Assembly (NCBI RefSeq): GCF_904846715.1
Contig: NZ_CAJHBU010000001.1
Coordinates: 62,001 to 126,000, forward strand
Source: Psychrobacter vallis
GTDB taxonomy: Bacteria; Pseudomonadota; Gammaproteobacteria; Pseudomonadales; Moraxellaceae
DNA length: 64,000 nt
Direction of reading: 5' to 3'
Both the position numbers and the translations under genes were made by a program. Shown here in pieces: positions 18,244 to 27,128 of this stretch (positions are counted from its first letter, which is position 1; each line of letters starts with the position of its first letter). The notes under the pieces were generated by a model. It saw nothing but the letters and a program-made list of their open reading frames with translations, ran no database searches and was not told the DNA's origin.

Positions 18244-19554
18244 TTAAAGTCCAGATAGATACGGCAGCCAAAATACTAAGGCGAGCAGTGTGGCGAGCAA
18301 TACTGGTGGCGTAATGAGTAACCCAATTTTCATATACTGCCCCCAGCTGATTTTGTAGTCCTTTTCGGCCAATACATGCAGCCATAATAAGGTCGCAAGA
18401 CTACCGATAGGCGTAAACTTTGGCCCCAAATCATTACCAATCACATTGGCATAAATCATCAGCTCTCTAGTCGCGTCGGGCACCTGTGCGCTATCGATGG
18501 CGAGTGCCCCTACCAACGTCGACGGCATATTATTCATAACAGACGCCACGATAGCAGACAAAAACCCTGTACCTAACGTTGCAATAACAATGCCCTGCTG
18601 TCCCAGCCAATTCAAGACTTGTGCGCCATACTCGGTCAGGCCAGCATTGCCCAAACCATAAACAACCAAATACATACCGATGGAAAACAAGACAATTTGC
18701 CAAGGTGCGGTACGTACCACATCAATTACAGAGACAACAGCACCGCGTCCGCCTTGCCACCAGCGACCAGCGATTGCCATGAGCAGCAACGCCGCAGCGC
18801 CAGTGACCAAAGAAATAGGAATACCTAATGACTCAGTGGAAAAATAAGCAATAAGCAATAAGCCCAATAACGGAAACGCCGCCTTAAAAACCAACGGGTC
18901 TTCGATAGCAGATGATGGCGTACTCAAATTATCCATTGAATACTGTTTTGGAATGTGGCGGGCATATACCACCCACAACACTGCCAACGTCGCGATAACA
19001 GAGACGATATTAACGGGCACCATAACCGCTGCATAACGCCCAAAGCCAATATCAAAATAGTTGGCACTGACGATATTCACCAAGTTCGACGTCACCAATG
19101 GCAGACTCGCGGTATCAGCAATGAAACCAGTGGCTATGATAAAAGCCAGCGCAGAGGGTGGTGAGAACTTAAGACGTAGCAAGATAGCAATGACAATGGG
19201 CGTCAGTAATAAGGCTGCGCCATCATTGGCAAAAAATGCCGAGATAAACGCCCCCAAAATCACAATCATAGGAAACAGTAAGCGCCCTTGCCCATTACCC
19301 AGTCTCGCCACATGCAAGGCTGACCACCCAAAAAACCCTGCTCTGTCCAAAATGAGTGAGATGATGATAAGTCCCACAAAGGTAAAGGTCGCGTCCCAAA
19401 CAATATCCCAAACGACACCAATATCAGACCATTGCACCACACCAAAAGCCAAAGCAACCAATGCCCCGCCAAGTGCGCTCCAGCCAATTCCCAATCCTTT
19501 CGGCTGCCATATCACCAAAACCAACGTTACAATAAAAATAATAAATGCAAGCAT
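18244..19554 (-). CDS. arsB: Arsenite efflux transporter ArsB
   Basis: Inner-membrane pump expelling arsenite (and antimonite), driven by membrane potential or with ArsA. The 436 residues contain about 11-12 hydrophobic segments. ArsB-type landmarks include [23 protein letters not shown] near the N-terminus, [33 protein letters not shown] and, late, [14 protein letters not shown] and [26 protein letters not shown] (a long conserved stretch). No arsA ATPase gene is present, so this should be an ArsB-only system. It is the last gene of arsR-arsC-arsH-arsB; a 68-base gap follows arsH. Confidence 0.93.
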   Translation of the reverse strand: MLAFIIFIVTLVLVIWQPKGLGIGWSALGGALVALAFGVVQWSDIGVVWDIVWDATFTFVGLIIISLILDRAGFFGWSALHVARLGNGQGRLLFPMIVILGAFISAFFANDGAALLLTPIVIAILLRLKFSPPSALAFIIATGFIADTASLPLVTSNLVNIVSANYFDIGFGRYAAVMVPVNIVSVIATLAVLWVVYARHIPKQYSMDNLSTPSSAIEDPLVFKAAFPLLGLLLIAYFSTESLGIPISLVTGAAALLLMAIAGRWWQGGRGAVVSVIDVVRTAPWQIVLFSIGMYLVVYGLGNAGLTEYGAQVLNWLGQQGIVIATLGTGFLSAIVASVMNNMPSTLVGALAIDSAQVPDATRELMIYANVIGNDLGPKFTPIGSLATLLWLHVLAEKDYKISWGQYMKIGLLITPPVLLATLLALVFWLPYLSGL

Positions 19555-19622
19555 TGAACACCTTTATTTGAGCAGACTCAATCTAGTCTGGCCAATCTTA
19601 ACCTTCAAATGTGGCAAGGAGA

Positions 19623-20414
19623 CTAAATCGATTTTTGATTGACGCGGTGCGAGAGTGCTTCGGCGCTTTCTACGCGTTCTGAATAACGGTCAGTCAGATA
19701 GGCAGAGCGCCCACGCGTGAGCCATGTGAACTTTACTAGCTCTTCACAGACATCAACAATACGCAGATATAAAGGAGACATATCCATACGATTGTCGTCG
19801 TTAAACTCTAAAAAAGCCTTTGGAATAGACGATTGATTGGGTATGGTAATCATGCGCATCCAACGCCCGAGAATACGCAACTGATTGACCGTATTAAAGC
19901 TCTGACTGCCGCCACTAACTTGCATCACAGCGAGCGTTTTACCTTGCGTTGGACGCACACCACCAAGTGACAAGGGTATCCAGTCAATTTGTGCTTTCAT
20001 GATACTGGTCATACTGCCATGACGTTCTGGACTGACCCAAAGCATGCCCTCTGACCACTGCGCCAATTCTCGCAACTCTTGCACTTTAGGATGCTCGGCG
20101 TCTGCATCGTCAGGCAGCGGCAAACCTGAGGGATCAAATATTTTTACCTCGCAGCCATACCAACGTAGTAAACGACTGGCCTCTTGGGCCGCCAGTTTAG
20201 AAAAAGAGCGCGTACGCAAAGAACCGTACAAAACCAATATCTTGGGTGGATGACGCGGATCACTTACACCAATTAAGGATTCAATATCAATCGGTTGTAT
20301 GTGATTTGGGTCAATATTGGGTAAATCATTAAAATTTATACTTTCTAACGCTACTGATTCCAAGTCAGTCAATCCAAGGTTTGCTTTTGCTATTTGATCT
20401 TTAGGGTTTGGCAT
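19623..20414 (-). CDS. arsH: Arsenical resistance flavoprotein ArsH
   Basis: NADPH-dependent FMN reductase of the ArsH group, which in other bacteria oxidises trivalent organoarsenicals. Signatures are [28 protein letters not shown] phosphate-binding residues ([10 protein letters not shown]), the [20 protein letters not shown] stretch, and [20 protein letters not shown] chose ATG at 20414, preceded by GGAGAGG nine bases upstream. The in-frame ATG at 20432 lacks such a site. With either start the gene overlaps the 3' end of arsC, which suggests translational coupling. Confidence 0.9.
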   Translation of the reverse strand: MPNPKDQIAKANLGLTDLESVALESINFNDLPNIDPNHIQPIDIESLIGVSDPRHPPKILVLYGSLRTRSFSKLAAQEASRLLRWYGCEVKIFDPSGLPLPDDADAEHPKVQELRELAQWSEGMLWVSPERHGSMTSIMKAQIDWIPLSLGGVRPTQGKTLAVMQVSGGSQSFNTVNQLRILGRWMRMITIPNQSSIPKAFLEFNDDNRMDMSPLYLRIVDVCEELVKFTWLTRGRSAYLTDRYSERVESAEALSHRVNQKSI

Positions 20415-20811
20415 GATGAATAACCTCTCCATCTTCTTTCGTAAAGCTGCTTACAGGGTTTTCTAATAACTCAAACACACGCTCTGAGGGACGGCATAAT
20501 GCTGCGCCTTTGTCAGTGAGTACAATAGGACGGTTGATTAAAATCGGATGTGCAATCATCGCGTCAATGATTTGATCATCAGAAATATTGGAATCATCCA
20601 AACCCAGTTCATCATTGATCGGCTCTTTGCTGCGTAACAGCGCTCTTGGTGAGATTGCCATTTTTGCCAATAGCTCAACCAAGTACTCACGAGCTGGTGG
20701 GGTTTTAAGATATTCCACCACTTCTGGGTGCTCACCTGACGCTTTCATGATGGCTAAGGTATTACGAGAGGTACCGCAGTTAGGATTGTGAAAAATCAAT
20801 GGTTTCATCAT
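20401..20811 (-). CDS. arsC: Glutaredoxin-coupled arsenate reductase
   Basis: Reduces arsenate to arsenite for export by ArsB. The 136-residue protein is of the E. coli plasmid R773 ArsC type (thioredoxin fold, using glutathione and glutaredoxin), not the low-molecular-weight phosphatase type. The catalytic Cys12 sits in [13 protein letters not shown]. The later motif [19 protein letters not shown] carries the arginines that stabilise the thiolate. It is the second gene of the ars operon, 85 bases after arsR, and overlaps arsH by about 14 bases. Confidence 0.94.
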   Translation of the reverse strand: MMKPLIFHNPNCGTSRNTLAIMKASGEHPEVVEYLKTPPAREYLVELLAKMAISPRALLRSKEPINDELGLDDSNISDDQIIDAMIAHPILINRPIVLTDKGAALCRPSERVFELLENPVSSFTKEDGEVIHHAKP

Positions 20812-20896
20812 GACCTCTTTATTTTATGGATTTCGTTTGGTTTATACATTTCGTCTGTTTGATAAATATAGTTATTGGGCATGAAATTTATTTTAG

Positions 20897-21265
20897 TTAT
20901 GTTGACCTAACTATATTGCAATTGGATGACGTGCTTTCGCATCCACTCAAACTGTCAAGCAACGACGCACGCAATTCTGGGTGTCCTGCACAGCAATCTT
21001 GTAATAAAAACTGAACCACAGCTTCCATATGGGATAGCGAGGCGCGATAGATTATCTGCCGACTGTGCCTTTTTGAGACCACCCACCCTGCTCGTGCCAA
21101 CACAGACAAATGCGCTGACATCGTGTTGTGCGGCACGGACAGTTGACGCGCTATTTCACCCGCAGGCAGGCCATCAGGTTCTTGATTGACCAGCAACCGA
21201 AAGGCTTTTAGACGAGTATCTTGAGAGAGCGCAGCAAAGCTTGCGATAGCAGTAGTTATTTCCAT
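20897..21265 (-). CDS. arsR: ArsR-family arsenic-responsive repressor
   Basis: Winged-helix repressor of the ars operon, released by arsenite. It is 122 residues from ATG at 21265. The recognition helix region reads EIARQLSVPHNTMSAHLSVLARAGWV. The classical ELCVCDL metal site is missing. Instead a vicinal pair Cys91-Cys92 (QDCCAGHPE) lies near the C-terminus with another Cys at 109, resembling the Acidithiobacillus-type ArsR that binds As(III) through C-terminal cysteines (family knowledge). The upstream-extended frame to 21313 would translate the operator and is unlikely. The gene sits directly behind a 17-bp-arm palindrome. Confidence 0.9.
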   Translation of the reverse strand: MEITTAIASFAALSQDTRLKAFRLLVNQEPDGLPAGEIARQLSVPHNTMSAHLSVLARAGWVVSKRHSRQIIYRASLSHMEAVVQFLLQDCCAGHPELRASLLDSLSGCESTSSNCNIVRST

Positions 21266-21300
21266 ATGTCCAATAATACAGACATATGGAAATAACTCAA
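21254..21300 (-). promoter_or_regulatory. ars operator and promoter: 17-bp perfect palindrome over the arsR start
   Basis: AGTTATTTCCATATGTC (21254-21270) and GACATATGGAAATAACT (21281-21297) are perfect inverted repeats around a ten-base spacer. On the minus strand TTGAGT (21300-21295) and TATTAT (21278-21273), 16 bases apart, make a plausible promoter, with the -10 box in the spacer. The arsR ATG (21265) lies in the downstream arm, so ArsR would cover promoter and start codon together. The predicted transcript start is within a few bases of the ATG, giving a leaderless or nearly leaderless mRNA. Confidence 0.75.
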
Positions 21301-21347
21301 GATTTTTAGACAAAACTTTTATAAGAAATTTAGCACATTTTCAATTA

Positions 21348-21493
21348 TATAGTCGATTCTAAATAAAACAGATATATTATATTCCAACGCTGAACTGGTA
21401 TAAATTTTCCTTGCTTGCTGTGCCTTCGCAGACAGAGGCTGCGAAAAATTCATACCAGTCCCGCTGACTCATTTTTATACTGAACTCACTATA
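21348..21493 (+). mobile_element. Dispersed repeat family A, complete copy (146 bp)
   Basis: Starts TATAGTCGATTCTAAATAAAA and ends with the related inverted sequence ATTTTTATACTGAACTCACTATA minus its last bases. The interior has CTGGTATAAATTTTCC, TTGCTTGCTGTGCC and a small hairpin GCAGACAGAGGCTGC, then CATACCAG. Same length and ends as the copy at 34623. A second partial end (TATAGTCAGTTCAAAATAAAA) abuts it on the right. It has no ORF, so it is MITE-like. Confidence 0.7.
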
Positions 21494-21668
21494 GTCAGTT
21501 CAAAATAAAAGAACGTCAGCAGTAATACCGCTCATCAAACCATCAAATCACTATAAAAACTGCAATTGCATCTTGCAAGACAAGCAAAATCAGCATAGGC
21601 TAATCTATTTCATTTTTTACATTTAACTATACTTTTTAAATTCATCTACATTTTGTTTAGGAATTACT

Positions 21669-23222
21669 ATGCTGTCACATTGGGTACGAGCCATTTTGCA
21701 AGCCACCGTCTATGACGTTGCTATTCAAACACCACTTGAAGCGGCACCCAAGTTGACCCAACGTTTTGCCAATGACATTCGCTTCAAACGTGAAGACTTA
21801 CAACCCGTCAAATCCTTTAAGTTGCGCGGTGCTTATAACCGTATTAGCCAATTGAGCGATGAGCAAAAAGCACGTGGGGTGATTTGTGCCTCAGCTGGCA
21901 ATCACGCGCAAGGCGTCGCTTACTCTGCCCGCAAATTATCACTCAATAATATCATTGTCATGCCAACCACCACACCTGACATCAAAGTAGATGCGGTTAG
22001 AGCCCTTGGTGGTAACGTCGATTTGCATGGTGATAGCTTTGACCAAGCCAATCGCTATGCCATCGACCGCGCTGAGCGCGAAGGCTTGACCTTCATTCCG
22101 CCTTATGATGACGAATTGGTCATTGCGGGACAAGGTACTATTGGTCTAGAGCTAACCCAGCAATGGCGTAACATGGACTATGTTTTTGTTGCAGTTGGCG
22201 GCGGTGGTCTCATCTCTGGTGTCGCAGCATTTTTGGGGGAAGTTGCCCCGCATGTCAAAGTCATTGCTGTAGAAGCAGACCAATCTGCCTGCTTAAAAGC
22301 GGCGCTTGAAGCAGGTGAGCGCGTCAAGCTTGAGCAAGTCGGACTGTTCGTTGATGGTGTGGCAGTGGCACAGATTGGCGATCTGCCTTTTGACGTGGTA
22401 CGTATGCAAAAAAGCGATCACTCAGGCCCTGTGGTCGAGCCTGACGTCATTACTTGTACCAATGATGAAGTTTGTGCCGCCGTCAAAGACATCTTTGAAG
22501 AAAACCGTAGTATCGTCGAACCTGCGGGTGCCTTGTCAGTGGCTGGCATGAAAAAATATATCAAGGCGCACAATCTGCAAGGCAAAAACTGCGTCGGCAT
22601 CATTTGTGGTGCCAATATGAACTTCGACCGTTTGCGTTATATCGCAGAGCGTACCGAAATTGGTGAGAAAAAAGAAGCGATCTTTGGGGTGACAATCCCT
22701 GAACAGACGGGTGCTTTTTTAAACTTCTGCCGTAGCTTACATGGCCGCAACATCACGGAATTTAACTACCGCGCTGATAGCAAAAAATCTCCTGACTCTA
22801 TGGAGCCGGCGGCCATCTTCGTCGGTATTGCCTTAAAAGAAGGTGAAAAAGAGCGACAAACCATCAGCCAACAGTTAGCAGCCGACGGTTATGAAGCCCA
22901 TGATCTCACCGATGATGACATCGCAAAATCGCATATTCGTCATTTGATTGGTGGTCATGCTCATATCGAAAATGAGCAATTATTGAAAGTCGTTTTTCCA
23001 GAACGCCCAGGTGCTTTATTAACTTTCTTAGAAAAACTGGGTGACGACTTTAATATCACCTTGTTCCATTATCGCAATCATGGCGCTGCTGAAGGTCGCG
23101 TGTTGGTAGGCTTGCAGGCCTCTGAAGGCAATTCTCGTCAATTACAAGACGCGCTACTCGATATTGGCTATGACTGCACCATGCTCAATGACAATATTGG
23201 CTATCAGTTGTTTTTGAAATAG
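21669..23222 (+). CDS. ilvA: Threonine ammonia-lyase, biosynthetic
   Basis: PLP-dependent conversion of threonine to 2-oxobutanoate, the first committed step to isoleucine. The 517-residue length fits the biosynthetic type with two C-terminal ACT-like regulatory domains (about 340-517, with FGVTIPEQTGAFLNF and VVFPERPGALLTFLE). The catalytic domain carries FKREDLQPVKSFKLRGAYN with the PLP lysine, SAGNHAQGVA, and the phosphate loop VGGGGLISGVA. The regulatory domains make feedback inhibition by isoleucine likely (family knowledge). It is monocistronic, with an inverted repeat after the stop. Confidence 0.95.
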   Translation: MLSHWVRAILQATVYDVAIQTPLEAAPKLTQRFANDIRFKREDLQPVKSFKLRGAYNRISQLSDEQKARGVICASAGNHAQGVAYSARKLSLNNIIVMPTTTPDIKVDAVRALGGNVDLHGDSFDQANRYAIDRAEREGLTFIPPYDDELVIAGQGTIGLELTQQWRNMDYVFVAVGGGGLISGVAAFLGEVAPHVKVIAVEADQSACLKAALEAGERVKLEQVGLFVDGVAVAQIGDLPFDVVRMQKSDHSGPVVEPDVITCTNDEVCAAVKDIFEENRSIVEPAGALSVAGMKKYIKAHNLQGKNCVGIICGANMNFDRLRYIAERTEIGEKKEAIFGVTIPEQTGAFLNFCRSLHGRNITEFNYRADSKKSPDSMEPAAIFVGIALKEGEKERQTISQQLAADGYEAHDLTDDDIAKSHIRHLIGGHAHIENEQLLKVVFPERPGALLTFLEKLGDDFNITLFHYRNHGAAEGRVLVGLQASEGNSRQLQDALLDIGYDCTMLNDNIGYQLFLK

Positions 23223-23242
23223 GCCGCGCAAGTATAAATTAT

Positions 23243-23286
23243 CATTAGTAGCAGTTTTTTAATCAATTAAACAACTGCTACTAATG
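23243..23286. terminator. Inverted repeat after ilvA
   Basis: CATTAGTAGCAGTT (23243-23256) and AACTGCTACTAATG (23273-23286) form a 14-bp perfect stem with a 16-base AT-rich loop. No T-run follows the stem, so termination is probable rather than certain. Confidence 0.6.
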
Positions 23287-23355
23287 AATTGATGACAACG
23301 GTGCGCTTTCGGCACTTATGGGCTTTCAGCATTTACCAACAGGCACTGATCAGTT

Positions 23356-23742
23356 ATGAAAAACACATTGATTATCATAATGTTGCTAGTTTTAGTATTT
23401 GTAGGGTATAAGGTGCTTCAACCTGACAGCTCAACAAATAATGCTACCATTAATGTTGCGACTGATAACTCAACTGTTTCTGACTTCACGTCTATTGACG
23501 TTGATAATATACCACCAACATACGTTGACGTTGATTCCAATCTAGAGACAGCATCAACCTCGGTGGTAAAACCAGTAATAAGTACACAGCCAGCCGCGCC
23601 AAGCTTTGTCTGTGATGGCAGACAGCATTGCTCACAAATGACTTCTTGTGCAGAAGCCACTTATTTTAGCAACCACTGTCCTAATACCAAAATGGACGGC
23701 AACCACGACGGTGTGCCTTGTGAACAGCAGTGGTGTAACTAA
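23356..23742 (+). CDS. Small secreted/anchored protein with Excalibur calcium-binding domain
   Basis: A 128-residue protein with an N-terminal hydrophobic helix (about 4-20), a Thr/Ser/Asp-rich linker (about 25-80), and a C-terminal Cys-rich module beginning FVCDGRQHCSQM. The module contains the Excalibur pattern NHDGVPCEQQWC: a DxDxDG-like calcium loop followed by Cys. Such proteins are extracytoplasmic; function is unknown in most cases, and the domain is often fused to nucleases or surface proteins. Here it stands alone, so it is likely a periplasmic or surface-anchored calcium-binding protein. ATG at 23356 is a reasonable start. Confidence 0.8.
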   Translation: MKNTLIIIMLLVLVFVGYKVLQPDSSTNNATINVATDNSTVSDFTSIDVDNIPPTYVDVDSNLETASTSVVKPVISTQPAAPSFVCDGRQHCSQMTSCAEATYFSNHCPNTKMDGNHDGVPCEQQWCN

Positions 23743-23823
23743 ACCACAATCATAAAATCTATTTGCAAATATTAAATATGCCCTAATATTATTTATTATA
23801 AAAACGAATGCAGAGTGACTCTT

Positions 23824-24246
23824 ATGAAAAACAATATTGATGATAACAATCAAGCGTTAGCTAAAATTCGTCTTGATAAATGGCTGTGGGCAGCGCGTTT
23901 TTACCGGACGCGCACCCTTGCCAAGCAAGCCATCGAAAGTGGACGGGTACATTATGGTGGTAGCCGTGTCAAAACCAGCAAAGAGATTTCAGTCGGTGAT
24001 GAGCTGACCATTCGCCAAGGCTCAGCCACCGCAATGACGGAAAAAACAGTCGTCGTCGAAGCACTAACTGCCCAACGTGGTAATGCTGACGCTGCCCAAG
24101 TGTTGTATTCAGAGACCAAGGAGAGCGAAGTGCGCCGCGCTTATTATGCCGAGCAGCGCAAACTTGCCAATCTTGCCCGCCCTGACAATAAGCCCAATAA
24201 AAAAGAACGCCGCGATTTTCAACGTTTTAAGAGTAACCAAGAGTAG
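23824..24246 (+). CDS. hslR: S4-domain RNA-binding heat-shock protein 15-like
   Basis: Basic S4-fold protein. Hsp15 of E. coli binds stalled 50S subunits carrying nascent chains and helps recycle them. The S4 domain is obvious at the N-terminus: IRLDKWLWAARFYRTRTLAKQAIESGRVHYGG, followed by VKTSKEISVGDELTI (one continuous region). The C-terminal third is highly charged (RPDNKPNKKERRDFQRFK). From ATG at 23824 it is 140 residues; a GTG nine bases earlier is also in frame. The residue spacing fits HslR rather than RluB-type enzymes, which carry an extra catalytic domain. Confidence 0.88.
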   Translation: MKNNIDDNNQALAKIRLDKWLWAARFYRTRTLAKQAIESGRVHYGGSRVKTSKEISVGDELTIRQGSATAMTEKTVVVEALTAQRGNADAAQVLYSETKESEVRRAYYAEQRKLANLARPDNKPNKKERRDFQRFKSNQE

Positions 24247-24264
24247 CAAGAGAGACAAGTGCAC

Positions 24265-24326
24265 GTACGATGCCTTGTAGACTGAGCGAGTTTGCCACAG
24301 CCAATCTTATTTTTTGGTATTAGCCA
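24265..24326 (+). repeat. Short dispersed repeat family B, copy 1
   Basis: Contains TTGTAGACTGAGCGAGTTTG and then CCAATCTTATTTTTTGG. The same order of words occurs at 37.49 kb (TTGTAGGCTAAACGAGTTTG, then ATCGTATTTTTTGGG) and, diverged, at 39.21 kb. It sits about 150 bases before the phosphatase gene. Confidence 0.55.
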
Positions 24327-24477
24327 TCAAATGACCATATTGTTCAGCCTATGCCCTTGCCATTCAAGGCGTTAACCGTTACTCTGCCATCTGATTTATT
24401 CAATCGATTGCATGCGGATAGAAGCCACACCACGCTGGTTTTTTATGGCATGTTTTTTTGTTATAAAAGGTCATGTT

Positions 24478-24975
24478 ATGCTGATGAAAACCTGTACGCC
24501 ATCGTCTGTATTATTGGTTTGTTTAGGCAATATTTGCCGATCGCCCACTGCTGAGGAAGTATTCCGTCAACAAGCAGCGATTGCTGGATTATCCATTAAA
24601 GTAGATTCAGCAGGGACAAGTGACTGGCACGTTGGGCGCGCACCTGATGATCGCTCGCAGCGTCATGCAAAATCGCACGGTTATCAAATCAATAAGCTGG
24701 TCGCACGACAAGTAAATGCCGATGACTTTCGTAATTTTGATCTCATTTTGGCAATGGATTCGCAGAATCTAGCTGACTTACAAGCCATCAAAGACAGCTT
24801 GGCAGACACAGAAGACCATTTGGCAAAACTGGCTTTGTTTAGTGAAGAAGATCCAACCTATGGCGGGGACGATGTGCCAGATCCCTATAAAGGTGATAGC
24901 GACGATTTTGAAGAAGTGATTGAGCGTATTGAGTCGAGCGCACAAGCTTGGATTGAAAGCTGGAAAGCGTGCTAA
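24478..24975 (+). CDS. Low-molecular-weight protein-tyrosine phosphatase
   Basis: Cysteine-based phosphatase removing phosphate from protein tyrosines; in bacteria it often regulates exopolysaccharide export with a BY-kinase, but none is nearby. The catalytic P-loop is VCLGNICRSPTAEE (CX5R followed by Ser) near the N-terminus, and the general acid lies in VPDPYKGDSDDFEEV. I chose ATG at 24478, with AAAGGT upstream, giving 165 residues. The longer frame from 24412 has no ribosome-binding site and would add an unlikely hydrophobic N-terminus. The lone context suggests a housekeeping role rather than a capsule locus. Confidence 0.92.
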   Translation: MLMKTCTPSSVLLVCLGNICRSPTAEEVFRQQAAIAGLSIKVDSAGTSDWHVGRAPDDRSQRHAKSHGYQINKLVARQVNADDFRNFDLILAMDSQNLADLQAIKDSLADTEDHLAKLALFSEEDPTYGGDDVPDPYKGDSDDFEEVIERIESSAQAWIESWKAC

Positions 24976-25061
24976 TGATATAATCTATCTTTTTGCTACT
25001 TTTATATTTTGCATCCTTTATAATAAATACTGCATGATTTATTTGCCATATAGGCTATGTT

Positions 25062-26210
25062 ATGACCTCCCCTTTACGCCTTGATTCTAGTGCTCAATCT
25101 AACATGACAACTCATTTACCCGAGCGTTTATTACCCAAGCGATTGATCGATTTAGCACATAACAATACCATGGCATTGGCTTGTGTCGCTGACGCTGTCA
25201 TCACTTTAACTGATGAGGCTCAGCTTGATACTTTTATGGCAAGTCATGCAGAAGGTACAGAGTCTGATTTGCCGTTATTTGTGTTGTCTGGCGGTAGCAA
25301 CGTATTATTGCCAGCCCAGTTAAAAGCGATTGTTTTGCAGCCGCAGATGCGCGGTATCAATTTAATTACGCAAACTGATGATTATGTCGATATTGAAGTA
25401 ATGGCAGGCGAAAATTGGCATGACTTGGTGGTGTATACTGTCAGTCAAGGTTGGTACGGACTGGAGAACCTTGCACTGATACCCGGTCTTACTGGTGCAG
25501 CACCTGTTCAGAATATCGGCGCTTATGGTGTCCAATTAGAGGACTGTTTAGAGTATGTACGTGCCTACCATCTACCAACCAAGACGTGGCATCACTTAAC
25601 CACGGCAGACTGTCAGTTTGGCTATCGCGATAGTATATTTAAACGCGCGCCTAATATATGGTTAATTAGCTGCGTGGGCTTTAGATTACATACCGATCCA
25701 AACAAAATTCTCGCCAGTTATGGTGATGTACAAACAGTAGCTCAACGCTATGCTAAAGAGAAAGGACGCCAGCAAGTCACTCCTGCCGATGTCATGCAGG
25801 CGATTATCAGTATTCGTCAGCAAAAACTGCCCGACCCCAAGCAACTTCCTAATTGTGGCAGTTTTTTCCAAAACCCTATCATTTCTCAAAAACAGTTTAC
25901 GAGTCTACAAATAACGTATCCTGCTATCGTTGGTTACCCCATGCCTGATGCGATGGTGAAGGTTGCCGCAGGTTGGCTGATTGAGCAAGCGGGTTTGAAA
26001 GGTGGCGGTATAGCCCCGATTGTCACGCATCAGCAGCAAGCACTAGTACTGACCAATCACACACCTTATCAAGCCACCCAAGATGATGTGGCAAGTGCCC
26101 AACGACATATTGCTGATACTGTCTGTGAAAAATTTGGCGTTCAGTTATCGCGTGAGCCAGTTTGGGTAAATGCCGATGGCTCTATTGGACATGATGAGCA
26201 TGTGGCGTAA
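25062..26210 (+). CDS. murB: UDP-N-acetylenolpyruvoylglucosamine reductase
   Basis: FAD- and NADPH-dependent reduction forming UDP-N-acetylmuramic acid, the second committed step of peptidoglycan synthesis. Motifs of the E. coli-like type I MurB are present: LSGGSNVLLP in the FAD domain, GLENLALIPGLTGAAPVQNIGAYG (continuous), the YRDSIFK stretch, and NCGSFFQNPI with the catalytic Ser. The protein is 382 residues, longer than the ~340 of E. coli because of an N-terminal extension. The internal ATG codon at residue 15 may be the real start. Its 3' end overlaps the YdcF-like gene. Confidence 0.93.
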   Translation: MTSPLRLDSSAQSNMTTHLPERLLPKRLIDLAHNNTMALACVADAVITLTDEAQLDTFMASHAEGTESDLPLFVLSGGSNVLLPAQLKAIVLQPQMRGINLITQTDDYVDIEVMAGENWHDLVVYTVSQGWYGLENLALIPGLTGAAPVQNIGAYGVQLEDCLEYVRAYHLPTKTWHHLTTADCQFGYRDSIFKRAPNIWLISCVGFRLHTDPNKILASYGDVQTVAQRYAKEKGRQQVTPADVMQAIISIRQQKLPDPKQLPNCGSFFQNPIISQKQFTSLQITYPAIVGYPMPDAMVKVAAGWLIEQAGLKGGGIAPIVTHQQQALVLTNHTPYQATQDDVASAQRHIADTVCEKFGVQLSREPVWVNADGSIGHDEHVA

Positions 26211-27000
26211 ACCGTCAAAATCACAGTCAGGGTCTAAACGACCATTATCTAGGCGACTATGGCAGTACTATTTACGGTCAGCTGAGCGCATGATGAGGGT
26301 CTTTCATATCATTAATATTACTTTTTTACTTGGCTCAACGGCTATTATTTTAGTGCTTATTAGCTTATTTACGCCGCTATTTTCTCAAGTTATTGTTTAT
26401 TTATTTAGCCTCTTGCCTTTACCGCACGTGCCCGCCACAGCAATGCGTTCACCGCCTACCGCTTACGTGGTATTGGGTGGCGGACTCACCAATGATCATA
26501 ACAATCAAACCATTCTCAATGATTATAGTCTCAATCGCGCCCGTACTGCTGCTAGTGCTTATCACGATCTACCACTGCCCATCGTACTAAGCGGTGCTGA
26601 AGCGCCATGGTTAAGTCAATGGCTTATAGAGCATGGTATCGACGGATTAATAAGCGAAAACGCCAGTATGAATACCTGCGAAAATGCGCGTTTCACTGCC
26701 AAACGTATTCCACTGCGTCACGTTTATCTCATTACCGATAGCTACCACATGGCGCGTGCACGTAGACAATTTGCGTTAAATGGTATCAATAGCACGCCGC
26801 TTGCAGCTCCTTTACCCGTCAGCCGTGACTGGATGAAACCTGCGCAAAACTTAAGTCATTCACGGCGTGCCGTTTATGAAATTGCCGCCTATTTACGTGA
26901 TGTAATACGCCCGCAAGTAGATTGTCGTTATGCCAAAGACATCACCTCACAACAGTTGTTAACGCCTAGGGGCAATGCAGCGAAGACTCCAGATGAGTAG
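26200..27000 (+). CDS. YdcF-like DUF218 membrane protein
   Basis: About 266 residues. After a basic N-terminus there is a long hydrophobic region (about 30-70), then a soluble DUF218 domain beginning AYVVLGGGLTND and containing RARTAASAYHDLP, the conserved acidic region around SENASMNTCENA, and LITDSYHMARARRQF. DUF218 proteins (SanA, YdcF, ElyC) act in envelope integrity; ElyC affects peptidoglycan and lipid carrier metabolism (family knowledge). The start is uncertain: ATG codons at 26191, 26194 and 26200 all overlap the murB 3' end, and TTGGAC upstream suits 26200 best. Overlap with murB implies coupled expression, consistent with a cell-wall role. Confidence 0.8.
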   Translation: MWRKPSKSQSGSKRPLSRRLWQYYLRSAERMMRVFHIINITFLLGSTAIILVLISLFTPLFSQVIVYLFSLLPLPHVPATAMRSPPTAYVVLGGGLTNDHNNQTILNDYSLNRARTAASAYHDLPLPIVLSGAEAPWLSQWLIEHGIDGLISENASMNTCENARFTAKRIPLRHVYLITDSYHMARARRQFALNGINSTPLAAPLPVSRDWMKPAQNLSHSRRAVYEIAAYLRDVIRPQVDCRYAKDITSQQLLTPRGNAAKTPDE

Positions 27001-27128
27001 GATTGAATGTCATCTTGTATAGGTATATTCTACCAGTGCTTGTTACTGGGCTTTTATCGCTGCAAGCCGTTATTGCAGTGGCAATGAGTGTATAATGATA
27101 GAAGAAACTGATATTTAAGAGAGTGACC

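Noticed and set aside
18244..21300. The ars genes as part of a recently acquired mobile island.
   Set aside because: No transposase, integrase or flanking direct repeats are seen, and codon style is like that of the neighbours; only a MITE-like repeat lies beside it.
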